Position numbers and translations under genes: made by a program. Below, piece by piece: positions 49,078-63,527 of a DNA stretch of 64,000 bases (its first letter is position 1; each line of letters starts with the position of its first letter). Under the pieces are notes generated by a model. It saw only the letters and a program-made list of their open reading frames with translations, was not told the origin of the DNA and searched no databases. The DNA is from Alentia gelatinosa (Eukaryota; Annelida; Polychaeta; Phyllodocida; Polynoidae): assembly GCA_950022655.1 (NCBI GenBank), contig OX465592.1, forward strand, positions 1,354,234 to 1,418,233, read 5' to 3'.

Positions 49078-49911
49078 CTTGTATCTCGATAGTTGAGGAG
49101 GTTGCTTCAGTTGGTACATTTGTAGTTGGCACTGTTCTTTCAGTTGTTGCTACAATGGTCGAAGTCTGTGCACTTTCTGGAGTACTTGAACCAGTCAAAG
49201 TTGTCTGAGCAAGTTCAACATTGATAGTGGTAGCAGTGCTTGGTTGGGTTGTCCCTGAAGTGGTAGGTTCTACTGTACTTGGCTCAGTAGAGAGTGCTTC
49301 AGTTGATGCCTCTGAAGTGATATGTGGGGTAGACACATGATTGCTTTGATCTGTGGTCATCTTTGAGGTGAAGGATTCTGTGGTCTCCACTGTTGAAGTT
49401 GATTCTGTGGTTTGACCTGGTGTCTGGGACTCGGTTTGAGTGGTCATCTGTGTAGTGGGTAGCTGAGTACTTGCCTCAGTTGGCATTAGTGTTGAGGAAG
49501 GCCCACTACTTGTTGTAGACTGGCTCTCTGTTGATGAACCCTCAGTACTTAGATCTGTAGGCTGTGGTGTTGAAGAAACAGCCTCTGAGGTTTCTTGACT
49601 GGTCAGAACTGCAGTGCTTGTTGCACTTGTCAATGCTGAGGAAGAAGCACCTGTGCTTAAGCCAGCGGTCAAAGTAGGTGAAGTCTCAGGTGCACTTGCT
49701 TCAGTGCTTCCCACACTGGTCACAGCAGCAGTTGTTCTTTCTGTGGATACTACAGTAGAGGAGGCCTCTCTTGCAGCTTCAGTGGCTGATGTAGTCAAAG
49801 TTTCAGTTGATGTCTCCTCTGATGTTGTAGGCACTTGAGATGACAGCGCTGTTGTTCCTTCAGTTGAGAAAACTGTGGAAGTAGCCCCTGTTGTACCTTC
49901 AGTAGTCATAG
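49078..49911 (-). CDS. Mucin exon A, U14
   Basis: 834-nt internal exon. SSQVPTT comes from a G-to-T at 49836, the same base change as in U3 at 7522. EASAPETS and DQSNHVS are shared with U15. The coding frame is open while the antisense frame is broken by the same change. Confidence 0.78.
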
Positions 49912-50471
49912 CTGTGAGAAAAACCTTGCATTTAATTCTATGCTAGCACTGTGAATCTCTTTGTGTCTTAAGGACTTGTTGTTTGGATCTAATCATTTTC
50001 CTGGGCTAACAATTACTCAGAAATCTATAATATGTAGGAAAAGAACTCATATTTCACTCTCAACAGAAAACAAGGTGAGTATGAATGCATTTTGTATAGC
50101 TTATACTCAAGAGATGAAAACCTTTGAAACCCATTTCTAGTAGGAGTAACCAATACCTTTAGAAACACAAAGACTTGACTACTACAGGTCAATTAGTAAA
50201 ATGATATCTCTGGCTGTCATTGAACATGTCACCTGTCTTATTGAAGAGTTGGCCCTGAGGCAGGTCTGTGGAATTGTCTATGTACATCTCTATAGACAAG
50301 CTAGGTAAGGCAAAGGCAATATCTGTATTTTCATTACATGTCAGGGACCAAAGTTGCTCCCTTGTCTCCACTTCCATGTAGATATTCTATGAAAGAAGCA
50401 TATTAGCATTTACATATTGCATAGGATATTCCAAGGATTCATGGAAAGGAAATGGAGGATGGGGGTATCAC

Positions 50472-51833
50472 CTGTTTCCTTTTGGACTTCAATCCTGACA
50501 GTTGTAGTGGCTTCAGTTGGTGACAGAGTAGTAGGGACTGTGGTTTCAGTTGCTGAAATTGTCTCAGTCGAAACTTGTGTGGGCTGTGCTGTTGAAGACA
50601 CACTTTCTGAAGTTGCTTGATTAGTCACACTAGTGGTAGCACTTGCAGTAGTTGCCGCACTGGTCTCTACTGAGGTAGGAGCTTCCGTAGTTTTCCCTGT
50701 AACCAAAGCTGTAGATGTACCAGCTGTACTTGCTTCAGAGGTTAGCATGGTGGTTGGAGCACTACTTGCTTTCTCAGTGCTTGGTACTGTTGAGGAAGCT
50801 TCTGATGTCACTTCAATGGGTGAAGTGGACGAAATAGCTCCTGTTGTTGTTTCTGTTGTTGATGTGATTGCTGGAGACACCTCAGTTGTTCCCTCAGTAG
50901 ATGCCACTGTTGAAAGACGTTCTGTTGTTGCCTCAGCTGTAGATGTACCAGCTGTACTTGCTTCAGAAGTTGGCATGGTCGTTGAAGGAGCACTACTTGT
51001 TTTCTCAGTGCTTGGTACTGTTGAGGAAGCTTCTGATGTCACTTCAATAGGTGAGGTGGATGAAATTGCACCAGTTGTTGTTTCTGCTGTTGATGTGATT
51101 GCTGGAGACACCTCAGTAGATGCCACTGTTGAAGGACGTTCAGTTGTTGCCTCAGCTGTAGATGTACCAGCTGTACTTGCTTCAGAAGTTGGCATGGTCG
51201 TTGAAGGAGCACTACTTGTTTTCTCAGTGCTTGGTACTGTTGAGGAAGCTTCTGATGTCACTTCAATAGGTGAGGTAGATGAAATTGCACCAGTTGTTGT
51301 TTCTGCTGTTGATGTGATTGCTGGAGACACCTCAGTAGATGCCACTGTTGAAAGACGTACTGTTGTTGCCTCAGCTGTAGATGTACCAGCTGTACTTGCT
51401 TCAGAAGTTGGCATGGTCGTTGAAGGAGCACTACTTGTTTTCTCAGTGCTTGGTACTGTTGAGGAAGCTTCTGATGTCACTTCAATAGGTGAGGTGGATG
51501 AAATTGCACCAGTTGTTGTTTCTGCTGTTGATGTGATTGCTGGAGACACTTCAGTAGATGCCACTGTTGAAGGACGTTCTGTTGTTGCCTCAGCTGTAGA
51601 TGTACCAGCTGTACTTGCTTCAGAAGTTGGCATGGTTGTTGCAGGAGCACTACTTGTTTTCTCAGTGCTTGGTACTGTTGAGGAAGCTTCTGATGTCACT
51701 TCAATAGGTGAGGTAGATGAAATTGCTCCAGTTGTTGTTTCTGCTGTTGATGTGATTGCTGGAGACACCCCAGTTGTTCCCTCAGTAGATGCCACTGTTG
51801 AAGGACGTTCTGTCGTTCCCTCAGTAGTCAGAG
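50472..51833 (-). CDS. Mucin exon B, U14, 5 x 73-residue repeats
   Basis: 1362-nt internal exon, phase 1 at both ends. It starts STEGTTGVSP. One repeat reads ATTVRLST (Glu to Val), and the last has STTETTTG, shared with U16 and U17. Confidence 0.82.
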
Positions 51834-52756
51834 CTGTTAAGAGAAACTGTCAGTTTAATTCAGGTGTTGATTTTGTTGTATGACTTCAACGCTAGTCTTT
51901 CATTTATAACCAGTAGTACCCACTGCAGTCCATGAGCTAGTACCATTGCTGATGCTCATGGTTGTGCTCTCTGATGATGGAATTATCACCTCCTGTTTTT
52001 TTAACAGAAATATGTTCATGTGCATGCTACAAAAGTCCCCATGAGACGTGTGAGTATGTCTTAGATAGAGTCTGAGGCATATTTAAACTGCAACCAGACA
52101 CTGCCAATATGAAAAGAAAAGGACTGATCTGGCCAGCCACCAATCAGGTTACCTTGTTGGTATTTTGCAAAACCTAAAGCATATGTCATTCTTACAAGTG
52201 TTACTATGGCATGCCATAAAACATAGGTTGATAAACTAAAGGGAGCAGAGGTGTCACATGCCACCATCCATCCTCTGCCATAAAAATGCATTCCTATTGC
52301 TAGCCAGCCTTCTGAAAAAAAACCTTTTTTCTGACTTGCATTAGTACTTGTCATCTATGTCATTGTTTATGTATTTGTTGGTAGCCTGGGATGGTTAACT
52401 CATTATCAACTAAGGTCGGAAGGAATTGTAAATGTATTGTTCAACACCCACTGCTTATCATCTCTTAAACATAACCACCTGGCTGAAAAGTATTTCAAGG
52501 GAAGGCACACAATTGTGTACTGGACAAGATTGATACCAAGGCTAATCCAAATCCCTTATGAAGATAATGGTCTATCTGTCTACCCGCACTGGTCAACAAT
52601 TCTATAAGCGTATTATCAGAACAGAGTCTTCCAATATTGCCATATGCTTAGAGAAGTATGTACCTCTTACATTGCAGAAATGGAAGAATGATTTATCTAT
52701 GCAATCAAATTATAGAAATTGTGCAATTTCCAAAGCAAGATATGAAGCCAAATGAC

Positions 52757-53590
52757 CTTGTATCTCGATAGTTGAGGAGGTTGCTTCAGTTGGTACATTT
52801 GTAGTTGGCACTGTTCTTTCAGTTGTTGCTACAATGGTCGAAGTCTGTGCACTTTCTGGAGTACTTGAACCAGTCAAAGTTGTCTGAGCAAGTTCAACAT
52901 TGATAGTGGTAGCAGTGCTTGGTTGGGTTGTCCCTGAAGTGGTAGGTTCTACTGTACTTGGCTCAGTAGAGAGTGCTTCAGTTGATGCCTCTGAAGTGAT
53001 ATGTGGGGTAGACACATGATTGCTTTGATCTGTGGTCATCTTTGAGGTGAAGGATTCTGTGGTCTCCACTGTTGAAGTTGATTCTGTGGTTTGACCTGGT
53101 GTCTGGGACTCGGTTTGAGTGGTCATCTGTGTAGTGGGTAGCTGAGTACTTGCCTCAGTTGGCATTAGTGTTGAGGAAGGCCCACTACTTGTTGTAGACT
53201 GGCTCTCTGTTGATGAACCCTCAGTAGTTAGATCTGTAGGCTGTGGTGTTGAAGAAACAGCCTCTGAGGTTTCTTGACTGGTCAGAACTGCAGTGCTTGT
53301 TGCACTTGTCAATGCTGAGGAAGAAGCACCTGTGCTTAAGCCAGCGGTCAAAGTAGGTGAAGTCTCAGGTGCACTTGCTTCAGTGCTTCCCACACTGGTC
53401 ACAGCAGCAGTTGTTCTTTCTGTGGATACTACAGTAGAGGAGGCCTCTCTTGCAGCTTCAGTGGCTGATGTAGTCAAAGTTTCAGTTGATGTCTCCTCTG
53501 ATGTTGTAGGCACTGGAGATGACAGCGCTGTTGTTCCTTCAGTTGAGAAAACTGTGGAAGTAGCCCCTGTTGTACCTTCAGTAGTCATAG
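52757..53590 (-). CDS. Mucin exon A, U15
   Basis: 834-nt internal exon with EASAPETS and DQSNHVS as in U14, but with the standard SSPVPTT and DLTTEG. Confidence 0.78.
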
Positions 53591-54150
53591 CTGTGAGAAA
53601 AACCTTGCATTTAATTCTATGCTAGCACTGTGAATCTCTTTGTGTCTTAAGGACTTGTTGTTTGGATCTAATCGTTTTCCTGGGCTAACAATTACTCAGA
53701 AATCTATAATATGTAGGAAAAGAACTCATATTTCACTCTCAACAGAAAACAAGGTGAGTATGAATGCATTTTGTATAGCTTATACTCAAGAGATGAAAAC
53801 CTTTGAAACCCATTTCCAGTAGGAGTAACCAATACCTTTAGAAACACAAAGACTTGACTACTACAGGTCAATTAGTAAAATGATATCTCTGGCTGTCATT
53901 GAACATGTCACCTGTCTTATTAAAGAGTTGGCCCTGAGGCAGGTCTGTGGAATTGTCTATGTACATCTCTATAGACAAGCTAGGTAAGGCAAAGGCAATA
54001 TCTGTATTTTCATTACATGTCAGGGACCAAAGTTGCTCCCTTGTCTCCACTTCCATGTAGATATTCTATGAAAGAAGCATATTAGCATTTACATATTGCA
54101 TAGGATATTCCAAGGATTCATGGAAAGGAAATGGAGGATGGGGGTATCAC

Positions 54151-55731
54151 CTGTTTCCTTTTGGACTTCAATCCTGACAGTTGTAGTGGCTTCAGTTGGT
54201 GACAGAGTAGTAGGGACTGTGGTTTCAGTTGCTGAAATTGTCTCAGTCGAAACTTGTGTGGGCTGTGCTGTTGAAGACACACTTTCTGAAGTTGCTTGAT
54301 TAGTCACACTAGTGGTAGCACTTGCAGTAGTTGCCGCACTGGTCTCTACTGAGGTAGGAGCTTCCGTAGTTTTCCCTGTAACCAAAGCTGTAGATGTACC
54401 AGCTGTACTTGCTTCAGAGGTTAGCATGGTGGTTGGAGCACTACTTGCTTTCTGAGTGCTTGGTACTGTTGAGGAAGCTTCTGATGTCACTTCAATGGGT
54501 GAAGTGGACGAAATAGCTCCTGTTGTTGTTTCTGCTGTTGATGTGATTGCTGGAGACACCTCAGTTGTTCCCTCAGTAGATGCCACTGTTGAAAGACGTT
54601 CTGTTGTTGCCTCAGCTGTAGATGTACCAGCTGTACTTGCTTCAGAAGTTGGCATGGTCGTTGAAGGAGCACTACTTGTTTTCTCAGTACTTGGTACTGT
54701 TGAGGAAGCTTCTGATGTCACTTCAATAGGTGAGGTAGATGAAATTGCACCAGTTGTTGTTTCTGCTGTTGATGTGATTGCTGGAGACACCTCAGTAGAT
54801 GCCACTGTTGAAGGACGTTCAGTTGTTGCCTCAGCTGTAGATGTACCAGCTGTACTTGCTTCAGAAGTTGGCATGGTCGTTGAAGGAGCACTACTTGTTT
54901 TCTCAGTGCTTGGTACTGTTGAGGAAGCTTCTGATGTCACTTCAATAGGTGAGGTGGATGAAATTGCACCAGTTGTTGTTTCTGCTGTTGATGTGATTGC
55001 TGGAGACACCTCAGTAGATGCCACTGTTGAAGGACGTTCAGTTGTTGCCTCAGCTGTAGATGTACCAGCTGTACTTGCTTCAGAAGTTGGCATGGTCGTT
55101 GAAGGAGCACTACTTGTTTTCTCAGTGCTATGTACTGTTGAGGAAGCTTCTGATGTCACTTCAATAGGTGAGGTAGATGAAATTGCACCAGTTGTTGTTT
55201 CTGCTGTTGATGTGATTGCTGGAGACACCTCAGTAGATGCCACTGTTGAAAGATGTTCTGTTGTTGCCTCAGCTATAGATGTACCAGCTGTACTTGCTTC
55301 AGAAGTTGGCATGGTCGTTGAAGGGGCTCTACTTGTTTTCTCAGTGCTTGGTACTGTTGAGGAAGCTTCTGATGTCACTTCAATAGGTGAGGTGGATGAA
55401 ATTGCACCAGTTGTTGTTTCTGCTGTTGATGTGATTGCTGGAGACACTTCAGTAGATGCCACTGTTGAAGGACGTTCTGTTGTTGCCTCAGCTGTAGATG
55501 TACCAGCTGTACTTGCTTCAGAAGTTGGCATGGTTGTTGCAGGAGCACTACTTGTTTTCTCAGTGCTTGGTACTGTTGAGGAAGCTTCTGATGTCACTTC
55601 AATAGGTGAGGTAGATGAAATTGCTCCAGTTGTTGTTTCTGCTGTTGATGTGATTGCTGGAGACACCCCAGTTGTTCCCTCAGTAGATGCCACTGTTGAA
55701 GGACGTTCTGTCGTTCCCTCAGTAGTCAGAG
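54151..55731 (-). CDS. Mucin exon B, U15, 6 x 73-residue repeats
   Basis: 1581-nt internal exon, phase 1 at both ends. Private changes are TSRAPST, GTSIAEATTEHLST in the second repeat and STQKASS in the last. The VHSTEK repeat matches U10. Confidence 0.82.
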
Positions 55732-56654
55732 CTGTTAAGAGAAACTGTCAGTTTAATTCAGGTGTTGATTTTGTTGTATGACTTCAACGCTAGTCTTTCA
55801 TTTAAAACCAGTAGTACCCACTGCAGTCCATGAGCTAGTACCATTGCTGATGCTCATGGTTGTGCTCTCTGATGATGGAATTATCACCTCCTGTTTTTTT
55901 AACAGAAATATGTTCATGTGCATGCTACAAAAGTCCCCATGAGAAGTGTGAGTATGTCTTAGATAGAGTCTGAGGCATATTTAAACTGCAACCAGACACT
56001 GCCAATATGAAAAGAAAAGGACTGATCTGGCCAGCCACCAATCAGGTTACCTTGTTGGTATTTTGCAAAACCTAAAGCATATGTCATTCTTACAAGTGTT
56101 ACTATGGCATGCCATAAAACATAGGTTGATAAACTAAAGGGAGCAGAGGTGTCACATGCCACCATCCATCCTCTGCCATAAAAATGCATTCCTATTGCTA
56201 GCCAGCCTTCTGAAAAAAAACCTTTTTTCTGACTTGCATTAGTACTTGTCATCTATGTCATTGTTTATGTATTTGTTGGTAGCCTGGGATGGTTAACTCA
56301 TTATCAACTAAGGTCGGAAGGAATTGTAAATGTATTGTTCAACACCCACTGCTTATCATCTCTTAAACATAACCACCTGGCTGAAAAGTATTTCAAGGGA
56401 AGGCACACAATTGTGTACTGGACAAGATTGATACCAAGGCTAATCCAAATCCCTTATGAAGATAATGGTCTATCTGTCTACCCGCACTGGTCAACAATTC
56501 TATAAGCGTATTATCAGAACAGAGTCTTCCAATATTGCCATATGCTTAGAGAAGTATGTACCTCTTACATTGCAGAAATGGAAGAATGATTTATCTATGC
56601 AATCAAATTATAGAAATTGTGCAATTTCCAAAGCAAGATATGAAGCCAAATGAC

Positions 56655-57488
56655 CTTGTATCTCGATAGTTGAGGAGGTTGCTTCAGTTGGTACATTTGT
56701 AGTTGGCACTGTTCTTTCAGTTGTTGCTACAATGGTCGAAGTCTGTGCACTTTCTGGAGTACTTGAACCAGTCAAAGTTGTCTGAGCAAGTTCAACATTG
56801 ATAGTGGTAGCAGTGCTTGGTTGGGTTGTCCCTGAAGTGGTAGGTTCTACTGTACTTGGCTCAGTAGAGAGTGCTTCAGTTGATGCCTCTGAAGTGATAT
56901 GTGGGGTAGACACATGAGTGCTTTGATCTGTGGTCATCTTTGAGGTGAAGGATTCTGTGGTCTCCACTGTTGAAGTTGATTCTGTGGTTTGACCTAGTGT
57001 CTGGGACTCGGTTTGAGTGGTCATCTGTGTAGTGGGTAGCTGAGTACTTGCCTCAGTTGGCATTAGTGTTGAGGAAGGCCCACTACTTGTTGTAGACTGG
57101 CTCTCTGTTGATGAACCCTCAGTAGTTAGATCTATAGGCTGTGGTGTTGAAGAAACAGCCTCTGAGGTTTCTTGACTGGTCAGAACTGCAGTGCTTGTTG
57201 CACTTGTCAATGCTGAGGAAGAAGCACCTGTGCTTAAGCCAGCGGTCAAAGTAGGTGAAGTCTCAGGTACACTTGCTTCAGTGCTTCCCACACTGGTCAC
57301 AGCAGCAGTTGTTCTTTCTGTGGATACTACAGTAGAGGAGGCCTCTCTTGCAGCTTCAGTGGCTGATGTAGTCAAAGTTTCAGTTGATGTCTCCTCTGAT
57401 GTTGTAGGCACTGGAGATGACAGCGCTGTTGTTCCTTCAGTTGAGAAAACTGTGGAAGTAGCCCCTGTTGTACCTTCAGTAGTCATAG
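56655..57488 (-). CDS. Mucin exon A, U16
   Basis: 834-nt internal exon with QPIDL (Thr to Ile) and QTLGQ. The protein is the same as U17 by eye. Confidence 0.78.
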
Positions 57489-58048
57489 CTGTGAGAAAAA
57501 CCTTGCATTTAATTCTATGCTAGCACTGTGAATCTCTTCGTGTCTTAAGGACTTGTTGTTTGGATCTAATCATTTTCCTGGGATAACAATTACTCAGAAA
57601 TCTATAATATGTAGGAAAAGAACTCATATTTCACTCTCAACAGAAAACAAGGTGAGTATGAATGCATTTTGTATAGCTTATACTCAAGAGATGAAAACCT
57701 TTGAAACCCATTTCTAGTAGGAGTAACCAATACCTTTAGAAACACAAAGACTTGACTACTACAGGTCAATTAGTAAAATGATATCTCTGGCTGTCATTGA
57801 ACATGTCACCTGTCTTATTGAAGAGTTGGCCCTGAGGCAGGTCTGTGGAATTGTCTATGTACATCTCTATAGACAAGCTAGGTAAGGCAAAGGCAATATC
57901 TGTATTTTCATTACATGTCAGGGACCAAAGTTGCTCCCTTGTCTCCACTTCCATGTAGATATTCTATGAAAGAAGCATATTAGCATTTACATATTGCATA
58001 GGATATTCCAAGGATTCATGGAAAGGAAATGGAGGATGGGGGTATCAC

Positions 58049-59629
58049 CTGTTTCCTTTTGGACTTCAATCCTGACAGTTGTAGTGGCTTCAGTTGGTGA
58101 CAGAGTAGTAGGGACTGTGGTTTCAGTTGCTGAAATTGTCTCAGTCGAAACTTGTGTGGGCAGTGCTGTTGAAGACACACTTTCTGAAGTTGCTTGATTA
58201 GTCACACTAGTGGTAGCACTTGCAGTAGTTGCCGCACTGGTCTCTACTGAGGTAGGAGCTTCCGTAGTTTTCCCTGTAACCAAAGCTGTAGATGTACCAG
58301 CTGTACTTGCTTCAGAGGTTAGCATGGTGGTTGGAGCACTACTTGCTTTCTCAGTGCTTGGTACTGTTGAGGAAGCTTCTGATGTCACTTCAATGGGTGA
58401 AGTGGACGAAATAGCTCCTGTTGTTGTTTCTGTTGTTGATGTGATTGCTGGAGACACCTCAGTTGTTCCCTCAGTAGATGCCACTGTTGAAAGACGTTCT
58501 GTTGTTGCCTCAGCTGTAGATGTACCAGCTGTACTTGCTTCAGAAGTTGGCATGGTCGTTGAAGGAGCACTACTTGTTTTCTCAGTGCTTGGTACTGTTG
58601 AGGAAGCTTCTGATGTCACTTCAATAGGTGAGGTAGATGAAATTGCACCAGTTGTTGTTTCTGCTGTTGATGTGATTGCTGGAGACACCTCAGTAGATGC
58701 CACTGTTGAAGGACGTTCTGTTGTTGCCTCAGCTGTAGATGTACCAGCTGTACTTGCTTCAGAAGTTGGCATGGTCGTTGAAGGAGCACTACTTGTTTTC
58801 TCAGTGCTTGGTACTGTTGAGGAAGCTTCTGATGTCACTTCAATAGGTGAGGTGGATGAAATTGCACCAGTTGTTGTTTCTGCTGTTGATGTGATTGCTG
58901 GAGACACCTCAGTAGATGCCACTGTTGAAGGACGTTCAGTTGTTGCCTCAGCTGTAGATGTACCAGCTGTACTTGCTTCAGAAGTTGGCATGGTCGTTGA
59001 AGGAGCACTACTTGTTTTCTCAGTGCTTGGTACTGTTGAGGAAGCTTCTGATGTCACTTCAATAGGTGAGGTAGATGAAATTGCACCAGTTGTTGTTTCT
59101 GCTGTTGATGTGATTGCTGGAGACACCTCAGTAGATGCCACTGTTGAAAGACGTTCTGTTGTTGCCTCAGCTGTAGATGTACCAGCTGTACTTGCTTCAG
59201 AAGTTGGCATGGTCGTTGAAGGAGCACTACTTGTTTTCTCAGTGCTTGGTACTGTTGAGGAAGCTTCTGATGTCACTTCAATAGGTGAGGTGGATGAAAT
59301 TGCACCAGTTGTTGTTTCTGCTGTTGATGTGATTGCTGGAGACACTTCAGTAGATGCCACTGTTGAAGGACGTTCTGTTGTTGCCTTAGCTGTAGATGTA
59401 CCAGCTGTACTTGCTTCAGAAGTTGGCATGGTTGTTGCAGGAGCACTACTTGTTTTCTCAGTGCTTGGTACTGTTGAGGAAGCTTCTGCTGTCACTTCAA
59501 TAGGTGAGGTAGATGAAATTGCTCCAGTTGTTGTTTCTGCTGTTGATGTGATTGCTGGAGACACCCCAGTTGTTCCCTCAGTAGATGCCACTGTTGAAGG
59601 ACGTTCTGTCGTTCCCTCAGTAGTCAGAG
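58049..59629 (-). CDS. Mucin exon B, U16, 6 x 73-residue repeats
   Basis: 1581-nt internal exon, phase 1 at both ends. Private changes VTAEASS and STAKATT fall in the first repeat. STTETTTG and TALPTQ are shared with U17. Confidence 0.82.
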
Positions 59630-60552
59630 CTGTTAAGAGAAACTGTCAGTTTAATTCAGGTGTTGATTTTGTTGTATGACTTCAACGCTAGTCTTTCATT
59701 TATAACCAGTAGTACCCACTGCAGTCCATGAGCTAGTACCATTGCTGATGCTCATGGTTGTGCTCTCTGATGATGGAATTATCACCTCCTGTTTTTTTAA
59801 CAGAAATATGTTCATGTGCATGCTACAAAAGTCCCCATGAGAAGTGTGAGTATGTCTTAGATAGAGTCTGAGGCATATTTAAACTGCAACCAGACACTGC
59901 CAATATCAAAAGAAAAGGACTGATCTGGCCAGCCACCAATCAGGTTACCTTGTTGGTATTTTGCAAAACCTAAAGCATATGTCATTCTTACAAGTGTTAC
60001 TATGGCATGCCATAAAACATAGGTTGATAAACTAAAGGGAGCAGAGGTGTCACATGCCACCATCCATCCTCTGCCATAAAAATGCATTCCTATTGCTAGC
60101 CAGCCTTCTGAAAAAAAACCTTTTTTCTGACTTGCATTAGTACTTGTCATCTATGTCATTGTTTATGTATTTGTTGGTAGCCTGGGATGGTTAACTCATT
60201 ATCAACTAAGGTCGGAAGGAATTGTAAATGTATTGTTCAACACCCACTGCTTATCATCTCTTAAACATAACCACCTGGCTGAAAAGTATTTCAAGGGAAG
60301 GCACACAATTGTGTACTGGACAAGATTGATACCAAGGCTAATCCAAATCCCTTATGAAGATAATGGTCTATCTGTCTACCCACACTGGTCAACAATTCTA
60401 TAAGCGTATTATCAGAACAGAGTCTTCCAATATTGCCATATGCTTAGAGAAGTATGTACCTCTTACATTGCAGAAATGGAAGAATGATTTATCTATGCAA
60501 TCAAATTATAGAAATTGTGCAATTTCCAAAGCAAGATATGAAGCCAAATGAC

Positions 60553-61386
60553 CTTGTATCTCGATAGTTGAGGAGGTTGCTTCAGTTGGTACATTTGTAG
60601 TTGGCACTGTTCTTTCAGTTGTTGCTACAATGGTCGAAGTCTGTGCACTTTCTGGAGTACTTGAACCAGTCAAAGTTGTCTGAGCAAGTTCAACATTGAT
60701 AGTGGTAGCAGTGCTTGGTTGGGTTGTCCCTGAAGTGGTAGGTTCTACTGTACTTGGCTCAGTAGAGAGTGCTTCAGTTGATGCCTCTGAAGTGATATGT
60801 GGGGTAGACACATGAGTGCTTTGATCTGTGGTCATCTTTGAGGTGAAGGATTCTGTGGTCTCCACTGTTGAAGTTGATTCTGTGGTTTGACCTAGTGTCT
60901 GGGACTCGGTTTGAGTGGTCATCTGTGTAGTGGGTAGCTGAGTACTTGCCTCAGTTGGCATTAGTGTTGAGGAAGGCCCACTACTTGTTGTAGACTGGCT
61001 CTCTGTTGATGAACCCTCAGTAGTTAGATCTATAGGCTGTGGTGTTGAAGAAACAGCCTCTGAGGTTTCTTGACTGGTCAGAACTGCAGTGCTTGTTGCA
61101 CTTGTCAATGCTGAGGAAGAAGCACCTGTGCTTAAGCCAGCGGTCAAAGTAGGTGAAGTCTCAGGTACACTTGCTTCAGTGCTTCCCACACTGGTCACAG
61201 CAGCAGTTGTTCTTTCTGTGGATACTACAGTAGAGGAGGCCTCTCTTGCAGCTTCAGTGGCTGATGTAGTCAAAGTTTCAGTTGATGTCTCCTCTGATGT
61301 TGTAGGCACTGGAGATGACAGCGCTGTTGTTCCTTCAGTTGAGAAAACTGTGGAAGTAGCCCCTGTTGTACCTTCAGTAGTCATAG
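60553..61386 (-). CDS. Mucin exon A, U17
   Basis: 834-nt internal exon with QPIDL and QTLGQ, matching U16. Confidence 0.78.
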
Positions 61387-61946
61387 CTGTGAGAAAAACC
61401 TTGCATTTAATTCTATGCTAGCACTGTGAATCTCTTCGTGTCTTAAGGACTTGTTGTTTGGATCTAATCATTTTCCTGGGATAACAATTACTCAGAAATC
61501 TATAATATGTAGGAAAAGAACTCATATTTCACTCTCAACAGAAAACAAGGTGAGTATGAATGCATTTTGTATAGCTTATACTCAAGAGATGAAAACCTTT
61601 GAAACCCATTTCTAGTAGGAGTAACCAATACCTTTAGAAACACAAAGACTTGACTACTACAGGTCAATTAGTAAAATGATATCTCTGGCTGTCATTGAAC
61701 ATGTCACCTGTCTTATTGAAGAGTTGGCCCTGAGGCAGGTCTGTGGAATTGTCTATGTACATCTCTATAGACAAGCTAGGTAAGGCAAAGGCAATATCTG
61801 TATTTTCATTACATGTCAGGGACCAAAGTTGCTCCCTTGTCTCCACTTCCATGTAGATATTCTATGAAAGAAGCATATTAGCATTTACATATTGCATAGG
61901 ATATTCCAAGGATTCATGGAAAGGAAATGGAGGATGGGGGTATCAC

Positions 61947-63527
61947 CTGTTTCCTTTTGGACTTCAATCCTGACAGTTGTAGTGGCTTCAGTTGGTGACA
62001 GAGTAGTAGGGACTGTGGTTTCAGTTGCTGAAATTGTCTCAGTCGAAACTTGTGTGGGCAGTGCTGTTGAAGACACACTTTCTGAAGTTGCTTGATTAGT
62101 CACACTAGTGGTAGCACTTGCAGTAGTTGCCGCACTGGTCTCTACTGAGGTAGGAGCTTCCGTAGTTTTCCCTGTAACCAAAGCTGTAGATGTACCAGCT
62201 GTACTTGCTTCAGAGGTTAGCATGGTGGTTGGAGCACTACTTGCTTTCTCAGTGCTTGGTACTGTTGAGGAAGCTTCTGATGTCACTTCAATGGGTGAAG
62301 TGGACGAAATAGCTCCTGTTGTTGTTTCTGTTGTTGATGTGATTGCTGGAGACACCTCAGTTGTTCCCTCAGTAGATGCCACTGTTGAAAGACGTTCTGT
62401 TGTTGCCTCAGCTGTAGATGTACCAGCTGTACTTGCTTCAGAAGTTGGCATGGTCGTTGAAGGAGCACTACTTGTTTTCTCAGTACTTGGTACTGTTGAG
62501 GAAGCTTCTGATGTCACTTCAATAGGTGAGGTAGATGAAATTGCACCAGTTGTTGTTTCTGCTGTTGATGTGATTGCTGGAGACACCTCAGTAGATGCCA
62601 CTGTTGAAGGACGTTCAGTTGTTGCCTCAGCTGTAGATGTACCAGCTGTACTTGCTTCAGAAGTTGGCATAGTCGTTGAAGGAGCACTACTTGTTTTCTC
62701 AGTGCTTGGTACTGTTGAGGAAGCTTCTGATGTCACTTCAATAGGTGAGGTAGATGAAATTGCACCAGTTGTTGTTTCTGCTGTTGATGTGATTGCTGGA
62801 GACACCTCAGTAGATGCCACTGTTGAAGGACGTTCAGTTGTTGCCTCAGCTGTAGATGTACCAGCTGTACTTGCTTCAGAAGTTGGCATGGTCGTTGAAG
62901 GAGCACTACTTGTTTTCTCAGTGCTTGGTACTGTTGAGGAAGCTTCTGATGTCACTTCAATAGGTGAGGTAGATGAAATTGCACCAGTTGTTGTTTCTGC
63001 TGTTGATGTGATTGCTGGAGACACCTCAGTAGATGCCACTGTTGAAAGACGTTCTGTTGTTGCCTCAGCTGTAGATGTACCAGCTGTACTTGCTTCAGAA
63101 GTTGGCATGGTCGTTGAAGGAGCACTACTTGTTTTCTCAGTGCTTGGTACTGTTGAGGAAGCTTCTGATGTCACTTCAATAGGTGAGGTGGATGAAATTG
63201 CACCAGTTGTTGTTTCTGCTGTTGATGTGATTGCTGGAGACACTTCAGTAGATGCCACTGTTGAAGGACGTTCTGTTGTTGCCTCAGCTGTAGATGTACC
63301 AGCTGTACTTGCTTCAGAAGTTGGCATGGTTGTTGCAGGAGCACTACTTGTTTTCTCAGTGCTTGGTACTGTTGGGGAAGCTTCTGATGTCACTTCAATA
63401 GGTGAGGTAGATGAAATTGCTCCAGTTGTTGTTTCTGCTGTTGATGTGATTGCTGGAGACACCCCAGTTGTTCCCTCAGTAGATGCCACTGTTGAAGGAC
63501 GTTCTGTCGTTCCCTCAGTAGTCAGAG
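61947..63527 (-). CDS. Mucin exon B, U17, 6 x 73-residue repeats
   Basis: 1581-nt internal exon, phase 1 at both ends, and the most 5' exon seen in the window. Private change EASPTVPS falls in the first repeat. STTETTTG and TALPTQ are shared with U16. Confidence 0.82.

Larger units (their letters stand above)
48773..52451 (-). repeat. Macro-unit U14, type II, 5 inner repeats
   Basis: 3679-bp type II unit. Its exon A shares variants with U15 (EASAPETS, DQSNHVS), with U10 (DLSTEG) and, unexpectedly, with type I U3 (SSQVPTT). Confidence 0.9.
52452..56349 (-). repeat. Macro-unit U15, type II, 6 inner repeats
   Basis: 3898-bp type II unit. Exon A is close to U14, while exon B shares the VHSTEK repeat with U10, five units away. 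Confidence 0.9.
56350..60247 (-). repeat. Macro-unit U16, type II, 6 inner repeats
   Basis: 3898-bp type II unit, near-identical to U17 (shared QPIDL in exon A and TALPTQ in exon B). Confidence 0.9.
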